Notes: generated by a model not told the origin, from the sequence alone. A stretch of DNA of 64,000 bases from Serratia quinivorans (GCF_946227985.1 NZ_CAMKGL010000001.1:372001-436000); one strand, 5' to 3'. Counted from the stretch's first letter, positions 35,756-44,166 are shown. A program made the numbers and translations.

Positions 35756-36715
35756 ATGAAAGCAGCGGTTTATGATGTGGAAGGCGCTCCCGGCGTCCTG
35801 AAATATGTCGATATCCCAGATCCGGTCACAGGGCCTGACGACATCCTGATTTCTGTCGAGGCTATCTCGATTGAAGGTGGGGATCTGATCAACCGCCGTT
35901 CAACTCCGCCGCCTCATCCTTCATGGATCGTCGGCTACGCGGCCGCGGGCACAGTTATTGCAGTCGGATCGAAAGTCAGTAGCCGTAAGGTTGGGGACAG
36001 AGTCGCCGCTTTTAACATGCAGGGATCACATGCGGAACGTTGGGCTGTGCCTGCGGAACGAACCTGGCTTATACCCGATGGGGTGGATACGGCAGAAGCG
36101 GCGGTGTTACCGATTTCTTTTGGAACCGCGCATCATTGCCTTTTCACACGAGGCATGCTCCGGCACGGAGAAACCGTCCTCATTCAGGCAGCAGCGGGTG
36201 GCGTGGGGCTCGCAGCCGTTCAGCTTGCCTCACAAGCAGGCGCGACGGTCATCGCCGTGGCAAGCGGAACGCAGCGAAGAAGCCGGTTGCTTGAACTTGG
36301 TGCCGATCATGTTGTGGATCGTGCAGAGAATAACGTCGTGGACAGTGTCCGACAGTACACCCATGGAACTGGTGTTGACCTCGTCATCGATCCGGTGGGG
36401 ACGACGTTGCCTGCTTCGCTTGCTGCACTCGCTCCGCAAGGACGTCTCGTCTTCGTCGGTAATGCGGGCGGTGGCAGCCTGACTGTCGACTTGTGGCCGC
36501 CAATGCAGTCTAACCAGACACTCATGGGGGTATTCATGGGACCCCTTTTTGAAAAGCCCGGAGTTTGGGCAAGTGTGGACGACATGTTGCAGGCTGTAGC
36601 CGCAGGGCGCATCAGGGGTGTCATTGACCGCATCTTCCCCCTGGCCAATGCTGCCGCGGCCCACGAATTCGCCGAGACAGCGAAACCGCTTGGCCGCATC
36701 GTTATGAGGCCATGA
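35756..36715 (+). CDS. Zinc-less quinone oxidoreductase (MDR superfamily)
   Basis: A 319-residue medium-chain reductase. It has the N-terminal MKAAVYDVEGAPGVLKYVDIPDP GroES-like start (read in part) and the NADPH-binding QAAAGGVGLAAVQLA near residue 144. The catalytic zinc ligands of alcohol dehydrogenases are absent, which points to a quinone reductase (QOR, EC 1.6.5.5 type). It lies 149 bases after the RidA gene, probably in the same regulon under the divergent LysR protein. Confidence 0.87.
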   Translation: MKAAVYDVEGAPGVLKYVDIPDPVTGPDDILISVEAISIEGGDLINRRSTPPPHPSWIVGYAAAGTVIAVGSKVSSRKVGDRVAAFNMQGSHAERWAVPAERTWLIPDGVDTAEAAVLPISFGTAHHCLFTRGMLRHGETVLIQAAAGGVGLAAVQLASQAGATVIAVASGTQRRSRLLELGADHVVDRAENNVVDSVRQYTHGTGVDLVIDPVGTTLPASLAALAPQGRLVFVGNAGGGSLTVDLWPPMQSNQTLMGVFMGPLFEKPGVWASVDDMLQAVAAGRIRGVIDRIFPLANAAAAHEFAETAKPLGRIVMRP

Positions 36716-36876
36716 GGTGCGTTTGACCAGTATGAGTGCGCTGGGCTAATTACTGGGTTCTGGTATCAAGGCTAAGTTTAGATGTCAGGGGTAGGGCAAA
36801 GCTGAAATGTCCGCTTTGTGCCAGAGCAGACGTTCAAACCAAGGAGCTAACACAATCCAAACTAACGACAATAGAG

Positions 36877-37671
36877 TCACTGTATCATTTCAATTTGAAG
36901 AACATTAACGGCGATAAATTTACAGTCAATATCAGATGCACTTGTCGATTTACAAATTTTAAAGTGCAGATTTACTGCTGAACTACTAACAATATTCAAC
37001 TGTACACCTCGTTCAAAAAGCACTTCCATCTCATGACTATTAGTACCCTCGTCTAGTGAAAACACAAATGCTTTCTTGTCTATATTTTTTATAGTGATTA
37101 CCATAAGATCTATTCGGCCAGCATCATATGCCTTACCCCTCCAATCTCCATTATTTAAAGCGACTTTCGGGCAAAACGATGTTGATATAACGCGATTTGT
37201 CAGAAATGACTTCACCTGTCCCCCCATCTCGTCTAGAGGCCATATTCCTCCGTGAAATAGCACCTGACCTTCTGGAATCAGCATGCCATGCCTTGAAATC
37301 AAAGAATTTATAACTTCAAAATCTTTTGGAGGGTAATTTTCTTGATAATCAATTAGTTACCTTGGTGTTGGGTGAGGCATGCCTTTACGCCATTTTTTAT
37401 ATTCCATGTTTCTTTCAAGATAACTAATAACATGATGATCAATCCTATTCTCATCTTTGTTCCTTGCAATTAGCTTTGCTGCGTCATGTGCAGAATTTAA
37501 TATTGAATCTATTTTCACCTTTATTTGGCAACATGGTCTCCACTCTCCTCTCGATAATAACTCATCGATTTCTACTTCTGTTGGCTCCCTTTTTTCCCAA
37601 ATTTCCAATGGAGGTGAAAATGGATCAATTTTATTAAAGAAAGAATTGTCAAGCTCCAAAGGCATCACCAT
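36877..37671 (-). pseudogene. ADP-ribosyltransferase-like gene interrupted by a stop codon
   Basis: One frame on the minus strand is open from an ATG at 37671 (GGAGATAAAC upstream) to 36877, except for a TAA at 37357-37359. Without it the product would have 264 residues. The C-terminal part shows three features of the ADP-ribosyltransferase fold: VLFHGGIW, then VISTSFCPKVAL (the S-T-S motif), then HEMEVLFERG with the E-x-E pair. The first motif has His where arginine-specific enzymes have Arg, as in the Arr/diphtheria-type classes. The N-terminal third is helical and unrecognised. CAA to TAA would explain the lesion. The region is strongly AT-rich, suggesting transfer. Not a confirmed toxin. 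Confidence 0.55.
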
Positions 37672-37763
37672 GTTTATCTCCTGATTTTTTTAATAATTTA
37701 AACAGTTGTGAGAACTATTGCAAAGTCCGGTTTTCGCTCATAACCGCCGTTCAAAAAACCAAA

Positions 37764-37793
37764 AAGCCCACTTAAGTTTCCCTAAGCGGGCTT
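37764..37793. terminator. Hairpin beside junction 2, tRNA-Asn terminator-like
   Basis: AAGCCCACTTA and TAAGCGGGCTT pair with one mismatch. Together with the following ATCTAATA it is 32/37 identical to the hairpin at 41184. Read on the minus strand it follows a tRNA-Asn 3' end (37802), the position of a tRNA gene terminator. Confidence 0.6.
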
Positions 37794-37801
37794 ATCTAAT
37801 A

Positions 37802-37889
37802 GGGCTCCTCTGACCGGGAACGCCATTTCCATTAAGTGGCTAATAACTAAGAACCACCCCTCCTGTCAAGATCACCAAAATGGCCGCCA
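37802..37889. repeat. Second, degenerate copy of the tRNA-Asn 3' end (junction 2)
   Basis: Bases 37802-37817 match the tRNA-Asn 3' end at 14 of 16 positions. The following 70 bases align with 34037-34116, including CTGTCAAGA-(C/T)-CACCAAAATG, but the two GACCACCA sites have decayed to GATCACCA and GGCCGCCA. It probably marks the end of an earlier insertion at the same tRNA gene. Confidence 0.65.
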
Positions 37890-37949
37890 TTGGCCTCGCG
37901 TCATCGTGAGGCCTGCGCCAGTCCAGCCGGTGACGCTGTGGTGTCTGAT

Positions 37950-38570
37950 TCAGCCGATATCGACTTTCATGGCGATGTCCCAGCTGCCGGCGCCATTCTT
38001 GGCCAGGCCGATCATCATCAGGCCGAGCGACTCCAGTGTCTGGGCCATTTGCAGGCCCCCGACATCGAACGGACGCAACCCGAGGCTTTCGAGAAAGGTT
38101 GAGACGCGAGCCTTCGCCTGCGCATCGTCAGCTGCGATGAACGCGTCGAGGTGCCCACCCTTGGCAAGTACGCGACCGAACAGGGTGTTGAACGCCTTCA
38201 CGACATGCGCGTTGGCGGGGAGGAGCCTGGCGGTCTCCTGCGCACCGGAACTGCCGTGGGGAGTGACGAGGCCCGAGAGGTCGGGGGCAAACGGGTTCGT
38301 GATGTCGATGATCACCTTGTTGTCGAGCGCTTCGCCAAAGTCGGCCACCACCGCTGCAACGCTGCTGTACGGCACGGCGAGAATGACGATATCGCCCGCC
38401 GGCACTGCGCCGTACGTCCCTGTGGTCGCGCCGGCTGCCAGCTGGTCGGCCAGCGCCTGGGCCTTGGAAGTGTCGCGGCCGATCACCTCAAGGGTATGTC
38501 CAGCCTTGGCGGTACGCTTGGCGATAGCCGTGGCCATGCCGCCTGATCCTATGATGCTGATAGTGCTCAT
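37950..38570 (-). CDS. NADPH-dependent F420-reductase-like oxidoreductase, copy 1
   Basis: A 206-residue Rossmann protein of the NADP oxidoreductase, coenzyme F420-dependent type. It has the dinucleotide-binding ISIIGSGGMATAIAKRTAKAGH at the N-terminus (read in part), AGDIVILAVPYSSV near residue 62 and KAFNTLFGRV near residue 124. F420 is not expected in enterobacteria; these homologues probably use NADP with another partner. The gene at 39782 is a close paralogue (shared ISIIGSGGMA, GATTGT and HVVKAFNT/DIVKAFNT segments). It is transcribed leftward, after the SDR gene. Confidence 0.85.
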   Translation of the reverse strand: MSTISIIGSGGMATAIAKRTAKAGHTLEVIGRDTSKAQALADQLAAGATTGTYGAVPAGDIVILAVPYSSVAAVVADFGEALDNKVIIDITNPFAPDLSGLVTPHGSSGAQETARLLPANAHVVKAFNTLFGRVLAKGGHLDAFIAADDAQAKARVSTFLESLGLRPFDVGGLQMAQTLESLGLMMIGLAKNGAGSWDIAMKVDIG

Positions 38571-38771
38571 ATGCTGATTCCTCGTGAGTTGGGGGATTGC
38601 CCGTCATCGCTAAACGGGCCTCCCCGGTTGATATGTCGTGTACGTCGAGCCTCCCGCATCATCCCTGACGCCATCGCCGGGGCGGCAAAGTCTTTGCCCA
38701 AACGGGGCAGGGCATCGCGATATCGCCGTCTGTCAGGTTCGTTGCGACCCGAATCCCTGTCCCCGCTCAAC

Positions 38772-39737
38772 TCAACTGGCTGGGAAGTAATGGCCGTTGT
38801 CCAAATCGGCGAGCAGCCCGGGCTGGGCGGGTTCCCAGCCGAGGGTCTGGCGGGTGATGAGGTTGGACGCCGGGAGGTTCAGCGTGGCCAGATTCGCGAG
38901 GAACCCAAAGTATCCCGGCAGCATGAGTGTATCGACGGGAATGCTCACCGCGGGCATGCCCAGACGGCTGCCAATGGCCTCGGCGATCTCGCGGAACGGG
39001 ATACCCTCGCTTTCGAGTCCATGCCAGGTTTTGCCGGCCGGACCCTTCTCCAGCGCCAGGCGGAACAGCGAGGCGAGGTCGCGGGCATGCACGGCTGGCC
39101 ACAGGTTTGCGCCGTCTCCCGGGTAGCCGATGACCCCCTTCTCCTTGGCGAGCCCAATCAGCAGCGGGAGGAACCCGGTATTGTCGGTCATGCTGTGCGC
39201 GATAGTCGGGATCCGCACGATCGAGGATCGCACGCCGCGCTCCGCAAGGCCGATTACCGCGAGTTCCACGACGTTACGAACCCGCAGGGAGCCCTTGTAC
39301 GCATCGCCGCCGGGAAGGGCCGGGTCCTCTTCGGTCGCCGGTCGGTCGAGGAAGCTGGCCCCGGGCGCCGTCCAGCCCAGGTTCGTGGGCGAGCCAATGC
39401 TCCCCGAAACGACCAGCGGTTTTCCGGTTCCGGCCAATGCCTCGCCGTACGCGAGCATGATCTGGAGCTCTGCTGCGGCTACGGCGTCAATCCCGCCGAC
39501 GGGAAGCAGGTCTTGCCTGTGCGCGACGTGGATGACGCCATCGGACTCCGCCGCAGCCGCCTTGAGCCCATCCAGATCGGAAATATCCCCGCGACGCACC
39601 TTGGCGCCGAGCGCGGACACCGCAGCGGCGGACTTATCCGACCTGGCCAGGCCAGTGACCTCGTGGCCGGCGGCAATAAGTTCGGGAATGATGTACGAGC
39701 CGATATGGCCGGTCCCGCCAGTGACTAAAACGTGCAT
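38772..39737 (-). CDS. NAD-dependent epimerase/dehydratase-like (extended SDR)
   Basis: A 321-residue extended short-chain dehydrogenase. It has the N-terminal VLVTGGTGHIGSYIIPELIAAGHEV (described in part) with the TGxxGxIG NAD-binding motif, then HVAHRQDL near residue 70. The usual YxxxK catalytic pair is not obvious at its normal position, so it may be atypical (NmrA-like or non-catalytic). An AAGGAAAAT ribosome-binding site precedes the ATG. It lies between two paralogous F420-type genes, in the same direction, 45 bases after the upstream one. Confidence 0.85.
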   Translation of the reverse strand: MHVLVTGGTGHIGSYIIPELIAAGHEVTGLARSDKSAAAVSALGAKVRRGDISDLDGLKAAAAESDGVIHVAHRQDLLPVGGIDAVAAAELQIMLAYGEALAGTGKPLVVSGSIGSPTNLGWTAPGASFLDRPATEEDPALPGGDAYKGSLRVRNVVELAVIGLAERGVRSSIVRIPTIAHSMTDNTGFLPLLIGLAKEKGVIGYPGDGANLWPAVHARDLASLFRLALEKGPAGKTWHGLESEGIPFREIAEAIGSRLGMPAVSIPVDTLMLPGYFGFLANLATLNLPASNLITRQTLGWEPAQPGLLADLDNGHYFPAS

Positions 39738-39781
39738 GATATTTTCCTTTTAGGTGCGATATGAGTGGGGGTGTCGTGCGC

Positions 39782-40417
39782 TCAACCGAGAAGGCTGACG
39801 CCGATCGAGAAGTTGGTGTGCCTGACGGAGTGGGTCATGAGGCCCAGACACAGCATGCAGGCGTGCTCCAGCGTCCGCGCCATGAACAGCGGCCCGGTAT
39901 CCAGCGGGCGCAGCCCGAGGCTCTCGATGAACGCCGAGACGCGTGCCTTTGCCTGCGCGTTGTCCCCGGCGATGAACACGTCCAGCCGGTGACCTTCGAC
40001 TGAACCCACGGCCAGCACGGGGGAAAACTGGGTGTTGAATGCCTTGACGATATCCGCATCGGCAGGGGCGGCCCTGGCGATCTCCCGCGCGCCAAAACTG
40101 TCTTCAGGTGTCAGGAAGCCCGAGAAGTCGGGTTTGATGGGATTGGTGATGTCGATAAGAAGCTTGCCCGCCAGTTTTTCGCCGTACTGCTTCACCACGT
40201 CGAGAACGGCGGAGTAGGGAACTGCCAGGATGACAATGTCCCCGGCCGGGGTAGTACCGAAGGTTCCCGTCGTCGCACCGGCTCCGATCTTCCCGGCCAG
40301 CGCCCGCGCTTTGGCAGCGTCGCGGCTCATTACCTCGACAATGTGCCCGGCCCTGGCAGCGAGACCGCCGAACGCCGCCGCCATGCCGCCGGAGCCGATG
40401 ATGCTGATAGTGCTCAT
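39782..40417 (-). CDS. NADPH-dependent F420-reductase-like oxidoreductase, copy 2
   Basis: A 211-residue paralogue of the gene at 37950, with the same ISIIGSGGMAAAF start and AGDIVILAVPYSAV motif. The ATG at 40417 has AAGGAA 8 bases upstream; an in-frame TTG two codons earlier is less likely. It is first in a leftward run with the SDR gene and copy 1, and divergent from an HxlR regulator 185 bases away. Three inverted repeats in the shared region suggest HxlR control. Confidence 0.86.
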   Translation of the reverse strand: MSTISIIGSGGMAAAFGGLAARAGHIVEVMSRDAAKARALAGKIGAGATTGTFGTTPAGDIVILAVPYSAVLDVVKQYGEKLAGKLLIDITNPIKPDFSGFLTPEDSFGAREIARAAPADADIVKAFNTQFSPVLAVGSVEGHRLDVFIAGDNAQAKARVSAFIESLGLRPLDTGPLFMARTLEHACMLCLGLMTHSVRHTNFSIGVSLLG

Positions 40418-40510
40418 GTGCAATTTCCTTACGGATAGGGGTTAATCATTCATGGATTGCAGGTGCGATCCCGCAACCGGACTCAACGTACAGGTCATGC
40501 TAGTCTTGTC

Positions 40511-40586
40511 ACTTGCAATAAACAAGTAAAATAACTTGTAAAAAGCAAGTGAGAAAAAGAGAGGGGTTTGCTTGCGATAGACAAGC
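40511..40586. promoter_or_regulatory. Three HxlR-type operators in the divergent promoter region
   Basis: Three inverted repeats of the form RCTTG-N7-CAAGY occur at 40511-40527, 40534-40550 and 40570-40586. Centre spacings are 23 and 36 bases. They lie between the HxlR gene (start 40603) and the oxidoreductase gene (start 40417), and the third is just upstream of the HxlR ribosome-binding region. Confidence 0.7.
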
Positions 40587-40602
40587 GATGTAAGATCTCG
40601 CC

Positions 40603-41052
40603 ATGAAAACGACGAATAAAGAAATTCGGTCCCATTGCGCGGTAAATTACGGCGTGGAGATCTTTGGCGACCGGTGGTCGCTCTTGATCATTCGCGACAT
40701 CGTTTTTACCGGTAAGAAGACCTATGGCGAGTTTATGAAATCGGAAGAGGGCATCGCGACCAATGTCCTGGCTTCCCGCCTTGCATTTCTCGAGCAGCAG
40801 GAGGTTCTTGCGAGGGCGCCCAGTCCCGACGACGGGCGCAAGGATTTATACACTCTGACCGAGAAGGGCCTCGACCTCATTCCTGTCATGCTTAACATCG
40901 TCCTTTGGAGCGCGAAGCACGATTCGAAGTCGTATGTGCTGCACCGCAAGGAGTGGGTTGAGCGACTAAGCCGAAACCCCGTGGAAGTGAGCGAAGAGGT
41001 GAAGGCGCTGGTTCGTAATGGCGGATGCATGTTTCCCGCTGGCAAGGAATAA
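40603..41052 (+). CDS. HxlR-family transcriptional regulator
   Basis: A 149-residue winged-helix regulator. It has the HxlR signature HCAVNYGVEIFGDRWSLLIIRDI near residue 10 (read in part), with the conserved cysteine before the helix-turn-helix that senses electrophiles or quinones in relatives such as QorR and HypR. The wing motif YTLTEKGLDLIPV follows near residue 85. It is divergent from the F420-type oxidoreductase gene with three matching dyads in between. A strong bidirectional terminator follows at 41184. Confidence 0.92.
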   Translation: MKTTNKEIRSHCAVNYGVEIFGDRWSLLIIRDIVFTGKKTYGEFMKSEEGIATNVLASRLAFLEQQEVLARAPSPDDGRKDLYTLTEKGLDLIPVMLNIVLWSAKHDSKSYVLHRKEWVERLSRNPVEVSEEVKALVRNGGCMFPAGKE

Positions 41053-41183
41053 GCAAGACGGCAAGCGTGCCCTGTCACGCGCAGAACGAACAACGTGAAA
41101 ACGATGCCGGGTGCCTGCCATCAGACTTTCGAGCCGAAACGCCAAGCTGAAAAACATGTCACTTTCCCAAACGGAAAAGCAAG

Positions 41184-41217
41184 AAGCCCGCTCAGGTTTC
41201 CCTGAGCGGGCTTTTCT
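41184..41217. terminator. Strong terminator, tRNA-Asn terminator-like (junction 3)
   Basis: AAGCCCGCTCAGG and CCTGAGCGGGCTT are perfect 13-base complements around a TTTC loop, with CTTTTCT after. It matches the hairpin at 37764 at 32 of 37 positions but no tRNA 3' end copy follows. The 387-base gap 41053-41439 otherwise holds no gene that I can see, only the MarR-type dyad near its end. Confidence 0.85.
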
Positions 41218-41390
41218 AATAATGCACTTCCGCCGCATGCCCGGTCTTGTCAGTCAGACCGGATAATATGGCCAATATCAGCGCAATAACTGAAAGCACC
41301 GCGCCAGCCCTGTTAGGCGATTGAAGACCAAAACTGGCGGTGATATCGCGTCAATAAAGTCTCTGCTTGCGGATCCCGAATATGATATAT

Positions 41391-41425
41391 TGACAACCAG
41401 TTACCGATATGAAAACTTGTTGTCA
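41391..41425. promoter_or_regulatory. MarR-type inverted repeat upstream of the MarR gene
   Basis: TGACAACCAGTT and AACTTGTTGTCA are complementary with one mismatch, separated by 11 bases. The dyad ends 14 bases before the MarR start codon and probably mediates autoregulation. Confidence 0.5.
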
Positions 41426-41439
41426 TTAGCGGAGGGTCT

Positions 41440-41901
41440 ATGGCACATACTAAAGCTGACCAACTGACTCAGGTCATTCTCAATGTTTTCCGGCTTAATG
41501 GCGTTCTGACGGAGTGGGGTGACAGGTTTGTTCTGCCTGAGGGGCTGACCAGTACCCGCTGGCGGATGCTCGGTGCGGTGGTTCTGGCACAACGGCCCGT
41601 CACCGCGCCTCAAATTGCATTAACGATGGGGGTTACCCGGCAGGGGGCACAAAAGCAGCTGAATCTGCTGGTTGAGTCCGGCCTGATGAAAACGCAGGCG
41701 AATCCCATGCATAAACGCTCGCCTCTTTATGCCCTGACGGCTCAGGGGCAGTCGGTTTATGACACCGTTAACTTACGCTGGCAGCATCAGGCAACAGAAA
41801 TGGCGGCCGGATTCGGCACTGCGGATCTGGAAACGGCATTCCATGTGCTGAAAAAACTGTCAGACATTCACGAAAAATCCCTGGTGGAGCACAAATCATG
41901 A
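41440..41901 (+). CDS. MarR-family regulator
   Basis: A 153-residue winged-helix protein. The recognition region is APQIALTMGVTRQGAQKQLNLLVESGLM near residues 65-92, and the wing is KRSPLYALTAQGQ near residue 100. It starts a three-gene run, overlapping the membrane protein gene by 4 bases and followed by a quinone-reductase-like gene. A near-perfect dyad lies just before it. Confidence 0.9.
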   Translation: MAHTKADQLTQVILNVFRLNGVLTEWGDRFVLPEGLTSTRWRMLGAVVLAQRPVTAPQIALTMGVTRQGAQKQLNLLVESGLMKTQANPMHKRSPLYALTAQGQSVYDTVNLRWQHQATEMAAGFGTADLETAFHVLKKLSDIHEKSLVEHKS

Positions 41902-42368
41902 AGCGTCAGATCCATGCCACCGCGTCGGTGCTTGCAGCCCTTTTTCTGGCAACCTTCTGGACTTCGACGCTGGTCACCGAACTGTTCCTGTCGGCCGCGG
42001 TGGTGACAGAAGTGAAACAGCTCATAGCCTATGCCCTGATGGTGTTCGTGCCCCTGATGGGGATCACTGCGGGAACCGGGTTTTCCATGGGAGGGAAGGG
42101 GCGCCATCCGCTTTTGGTTTCCAAACGCCGCCGGATGCCATTCATCGGTATTAACGGGCTGTTAATTCTTGTGCCTTCAGCCTTATTTTTGGCAGTTCGT
42201 GCAAAAGCGGGTCTGTTTGACGGCGTCTTTTACAGCGTCCAGGCGCTTGAGCTCATCGCCGGCGCAGTAAATCTGACGTTAATCGGATTAAACATACGCG
42301 ATGGCTTTAAGCTCAGCCGCCTTCGCCACACGGGTCAAACGCTTCCTCAGAGTAAATCCATCACCTAA
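41898..42368 (+). CDS. Small integral membrane protein of unknown function
   Basis: A 156-residue protein with four predicted membrane helices (about residues 9-31, 40-60, 82-103 and 115-133) and basic loops (GGKGRHP, SKRRRMP). I do not recognise the family. It is translationally coupled to the MarR gene (ATGA overlap) and sits 9 bases before the quinone-reductase-like gene, so it probably works with the same MarR-controlled response. Confidence 0.75.
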   Translation: MKRQIHATASVLAALFLATFWTSTLVTELFLSAAVVTEVKQLIAYALMVFVPLMGITAGTGFSMGGKGRHPLLVSKRRRMPFIGINGLLILVPSALFLAVRAKAGLFDGVFYSVQALELIAGAVNLTLIGLNIRDGFKLSRLRHTGQTLPQSKSIT

Positions 42369-42377
42369 GGAGTCCCT

Positions 42378-43325
42378 ATGCGTGCTGCCGTTGTTTCACG
42401 TTTTGATGTTCCCCCCTCGTATGGCGACTTTCCTGAACCGGTAGCCGGTGAAGGAGAAAGGGTGCTGCGCGTGATGGCCGCCCCGCTGAGCCCTATTGTG
42501 AAAAGCCTCGCCGCCGGGAGACACTATTCGGGCATCCGTGACGTAAATTTCGTGCCGGGTATTGACGGTGTGGGGATTGCCCCGGACGGCAAACGGGTCT
42601 ACTTCCTGTTTCCCAAACCCCCGTTTGGCTCAATGGCCGCACAGGTTCTGGTGTCGGTTGATTTAACCGTGCCGGTCCCGGCGGGTGTCGATGATGCAAG
42701 GGCAGCTGCGGTCGTGACGGCGGGGCTTTCCTCCTGGGTCGCGCTGACGCAGAGGGCGAAATTTACACGCGGTGAATCGGTACTCATCAACGGCGCTACC
42801 GGATCTGCAGGCGGACTGGCCGTGCAGATAGCAGCCTGGCTTGGTGCGGGCAGGATCATCGCCACCGGACGCAACCGGGAGAAGCTGGCACAGTTGCCGC
42901 CGGATGTTGAAAAAATCGTGCTGGATGACTCTGCAGACGAGGCGCTGAAGCAGGCTTTTTCAGGGCAGGTTGACGTTGTTCTGGATTATCTCTGGAGAGA
43001 GCCGGCAAGCCGGATTATCAGACAGGCCACGGCGGATCGCGGTTCACGGCTTGGAGAGCCACGCCTGCGGTTCGTGCAGCTGGGTTCTGTTGCCGGGGAA
43101 ACCATTAGCGTCTCTGCCGCCTCGCTTCGCAGCTCAGGTCTTGAAATTTTGGGTAGCGGCATCGGCAGCCTTTCCGTTCATGAGCTGATAGCCGGGGCAG
43201 GTCAGCTGCTGGCGGCGATCCCGGAAGGGGGATTCGATACGCCGGTAAGAACCTGCGCACTCTCAAATGTCAGCCAGATTTGGAATGAGGATACGGGGGA
43301 GGAGAGGGTAGTGGTGATCCCCTGA
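42378..43325 (+). CDS. Quinone reductase/zinc-binding dehydrogenase-like protein
   Basis: A 315-residue medium-chain dehydrogenase/reductase. The NADPH-binding motif INGATGSAGGLAVQIAAWLGA lies near residue 138 (read in part), after a GroES-like N-terminal domain with no clear zinc ligands. The ribosome-binding site AAGGAGTCCCT is strong. It is last in the MarR run and ends at a perfect bidirectional hairpin (43391). Confidence 0.85.
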   Translation: MRAAVVSRFDVPPSYGDFPEPVAGEGERVLRVMAAPLSPIVKSLAAGRHYSGIRDVNFVPGIDGVGIAPDGKRVYFLFPKPPFGSMAAQVLVSVDLTVPVPAGVDDARAAAVVTAGLSSWVALTQRAKFTRGESVLINGATGSAGGLAVQIAAWLGAGRIIATGRNREKLAQLPPDVEKIVLDDSADEALKQAFSGQVDVVLDYLWREPASRIIRQATADRGSRLGEPRLRFVQLGSVAGETISVSAASLRSSGLEILGSGIGSLSVHELIAGAGQLLAAIPEGGFDTPVRTCALSNVSQIWNEDTGEERVVVIP

Positions 43326-43390
43326 CGTTTCAGGGCAGGAAAAGAGATATGTTTTTCCTGCTCACGAGCCGGTGAAAAATCGTTAAAACC

Positions 43391-43417
43391 CGATGGCAGC
43401 CTGTCAGGCTGCCATCG
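43391..43417. terminator. Bidirectional terminator between convergent genes
   Basis: CGATGGCAGCCTG and CAGGCTGCCATCG are perfect 13-base complements separated by one base. It lies between the ends of the MarR run and of the leftward SDR/NemA-like run. Confidence 0.75.
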
Positions 43418-43422
43418 CCTTA

Positions 43423-44166
43423 TTACCAGTTTTGCCGGGTGGGCGAAATAATCAGGTCATTGACCGTCACGTTTTGCGGCTGATTTAGCGCATACACCAC
43501 AGCATTGGCCACATCCTGCGGGCTGATAGCAATTTTAGTCAGTTCCTGAGCGACCTTGCGGCCTTCAGGATCGCTTACCTTATCCGCCCAGCCCGTATTA
43601 ATGACACCCGGGCTGATAGTGTTCACGCGAATACCTTTATTCACGCCTAAATCTTTGCGCATCGACTCGGTCATCGCATGCACAAAAAACTTGGTCGCGC
43701 TGTAAACACCCGCGCCTGCATCAACCTGATGGCCCGCCACGGACGCCATATTCAGGATTTGTCCGTCTTTTTTCTCCAGCATTCCCGGAAGCACGGCCGC
43801 AATGGCGTTCAGGTAACCCTTCACGTTGACGTCCACCATTTTGTTCCAGTCTTCCCACACCACATCGCTCCAGCTGGAGAAGAGCATCAGGCCGGCATTG
43901 TTGATCAGGATATCGACCGAACCGAAGGTCTCAGCGGCGTATTTTGCCAGCGCTTGTGTGTCTTCCAGACGAGTCACGTCGGTCACCAGGCCAACTGCCT
44001 CACCGCCTTCTGCTTTGATGCTCTTCACTAACCTGTCGAGGCCGTCCTGATCCAGCGCGGCCGCCACGATATTCACGCCGTGCCGTGCAAGCTCCAGCGC
44101 GGTTGCTGCGCCAATGCCCGATGACGCGCCGGTAATGACAGCCGTTTTTTTCTGCAGGTGATTCAT
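43423..44166 (-). CDS. Short-chain dehydrogenase/reductase (classical SDR)
   Basis: A 247-residue classical SDR. It has the TGASSGIGAA cofactor motif near residue 14, NNAG near residue 90, the catalytic Ser near residue 141 and the Y-x3-K pair in VYSATKFF near residue 154. The ATG at 44166 has AAGGAC 7 bases upstream. The frame is open to 44295, but that extension overlaps the NemA-like gene. Preceding Ala/Asp-type residues after the glycine motif do not settle NAD versus NADP. It is downstream of the NemA-like gene in the same direction. Confidence 0.88.
   Translation of the reverse strand: MNHLQKKTAVITGASSGIGAATALELARHGVNIVAAALDQDGLDRLVKSIKAEGGEAVGLVTDVTRLEDTQALAKYAAETFGSVDILINNAGLMLFSSWSDVVWEDWNKMVDVNVKGYLNAIAAVLPGMLEKKDGQILNMASVAGHQVDAGAGVYSATKFFVHAMTESMRKDLGVNKGIRVNTISPGVINTGWADKVSDPEGRKVAQELTKIAISPQDVANAVVYALNQPQNVTVNDLIISPTRQNW

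Noticed and set aside
38571..39728. 385-residue plus-strand frame opposite the SDR gene
   Set aside because: Antisense of a high-GC gene. The minus-strand SDR has cofactor motif and ribosome-binding site.
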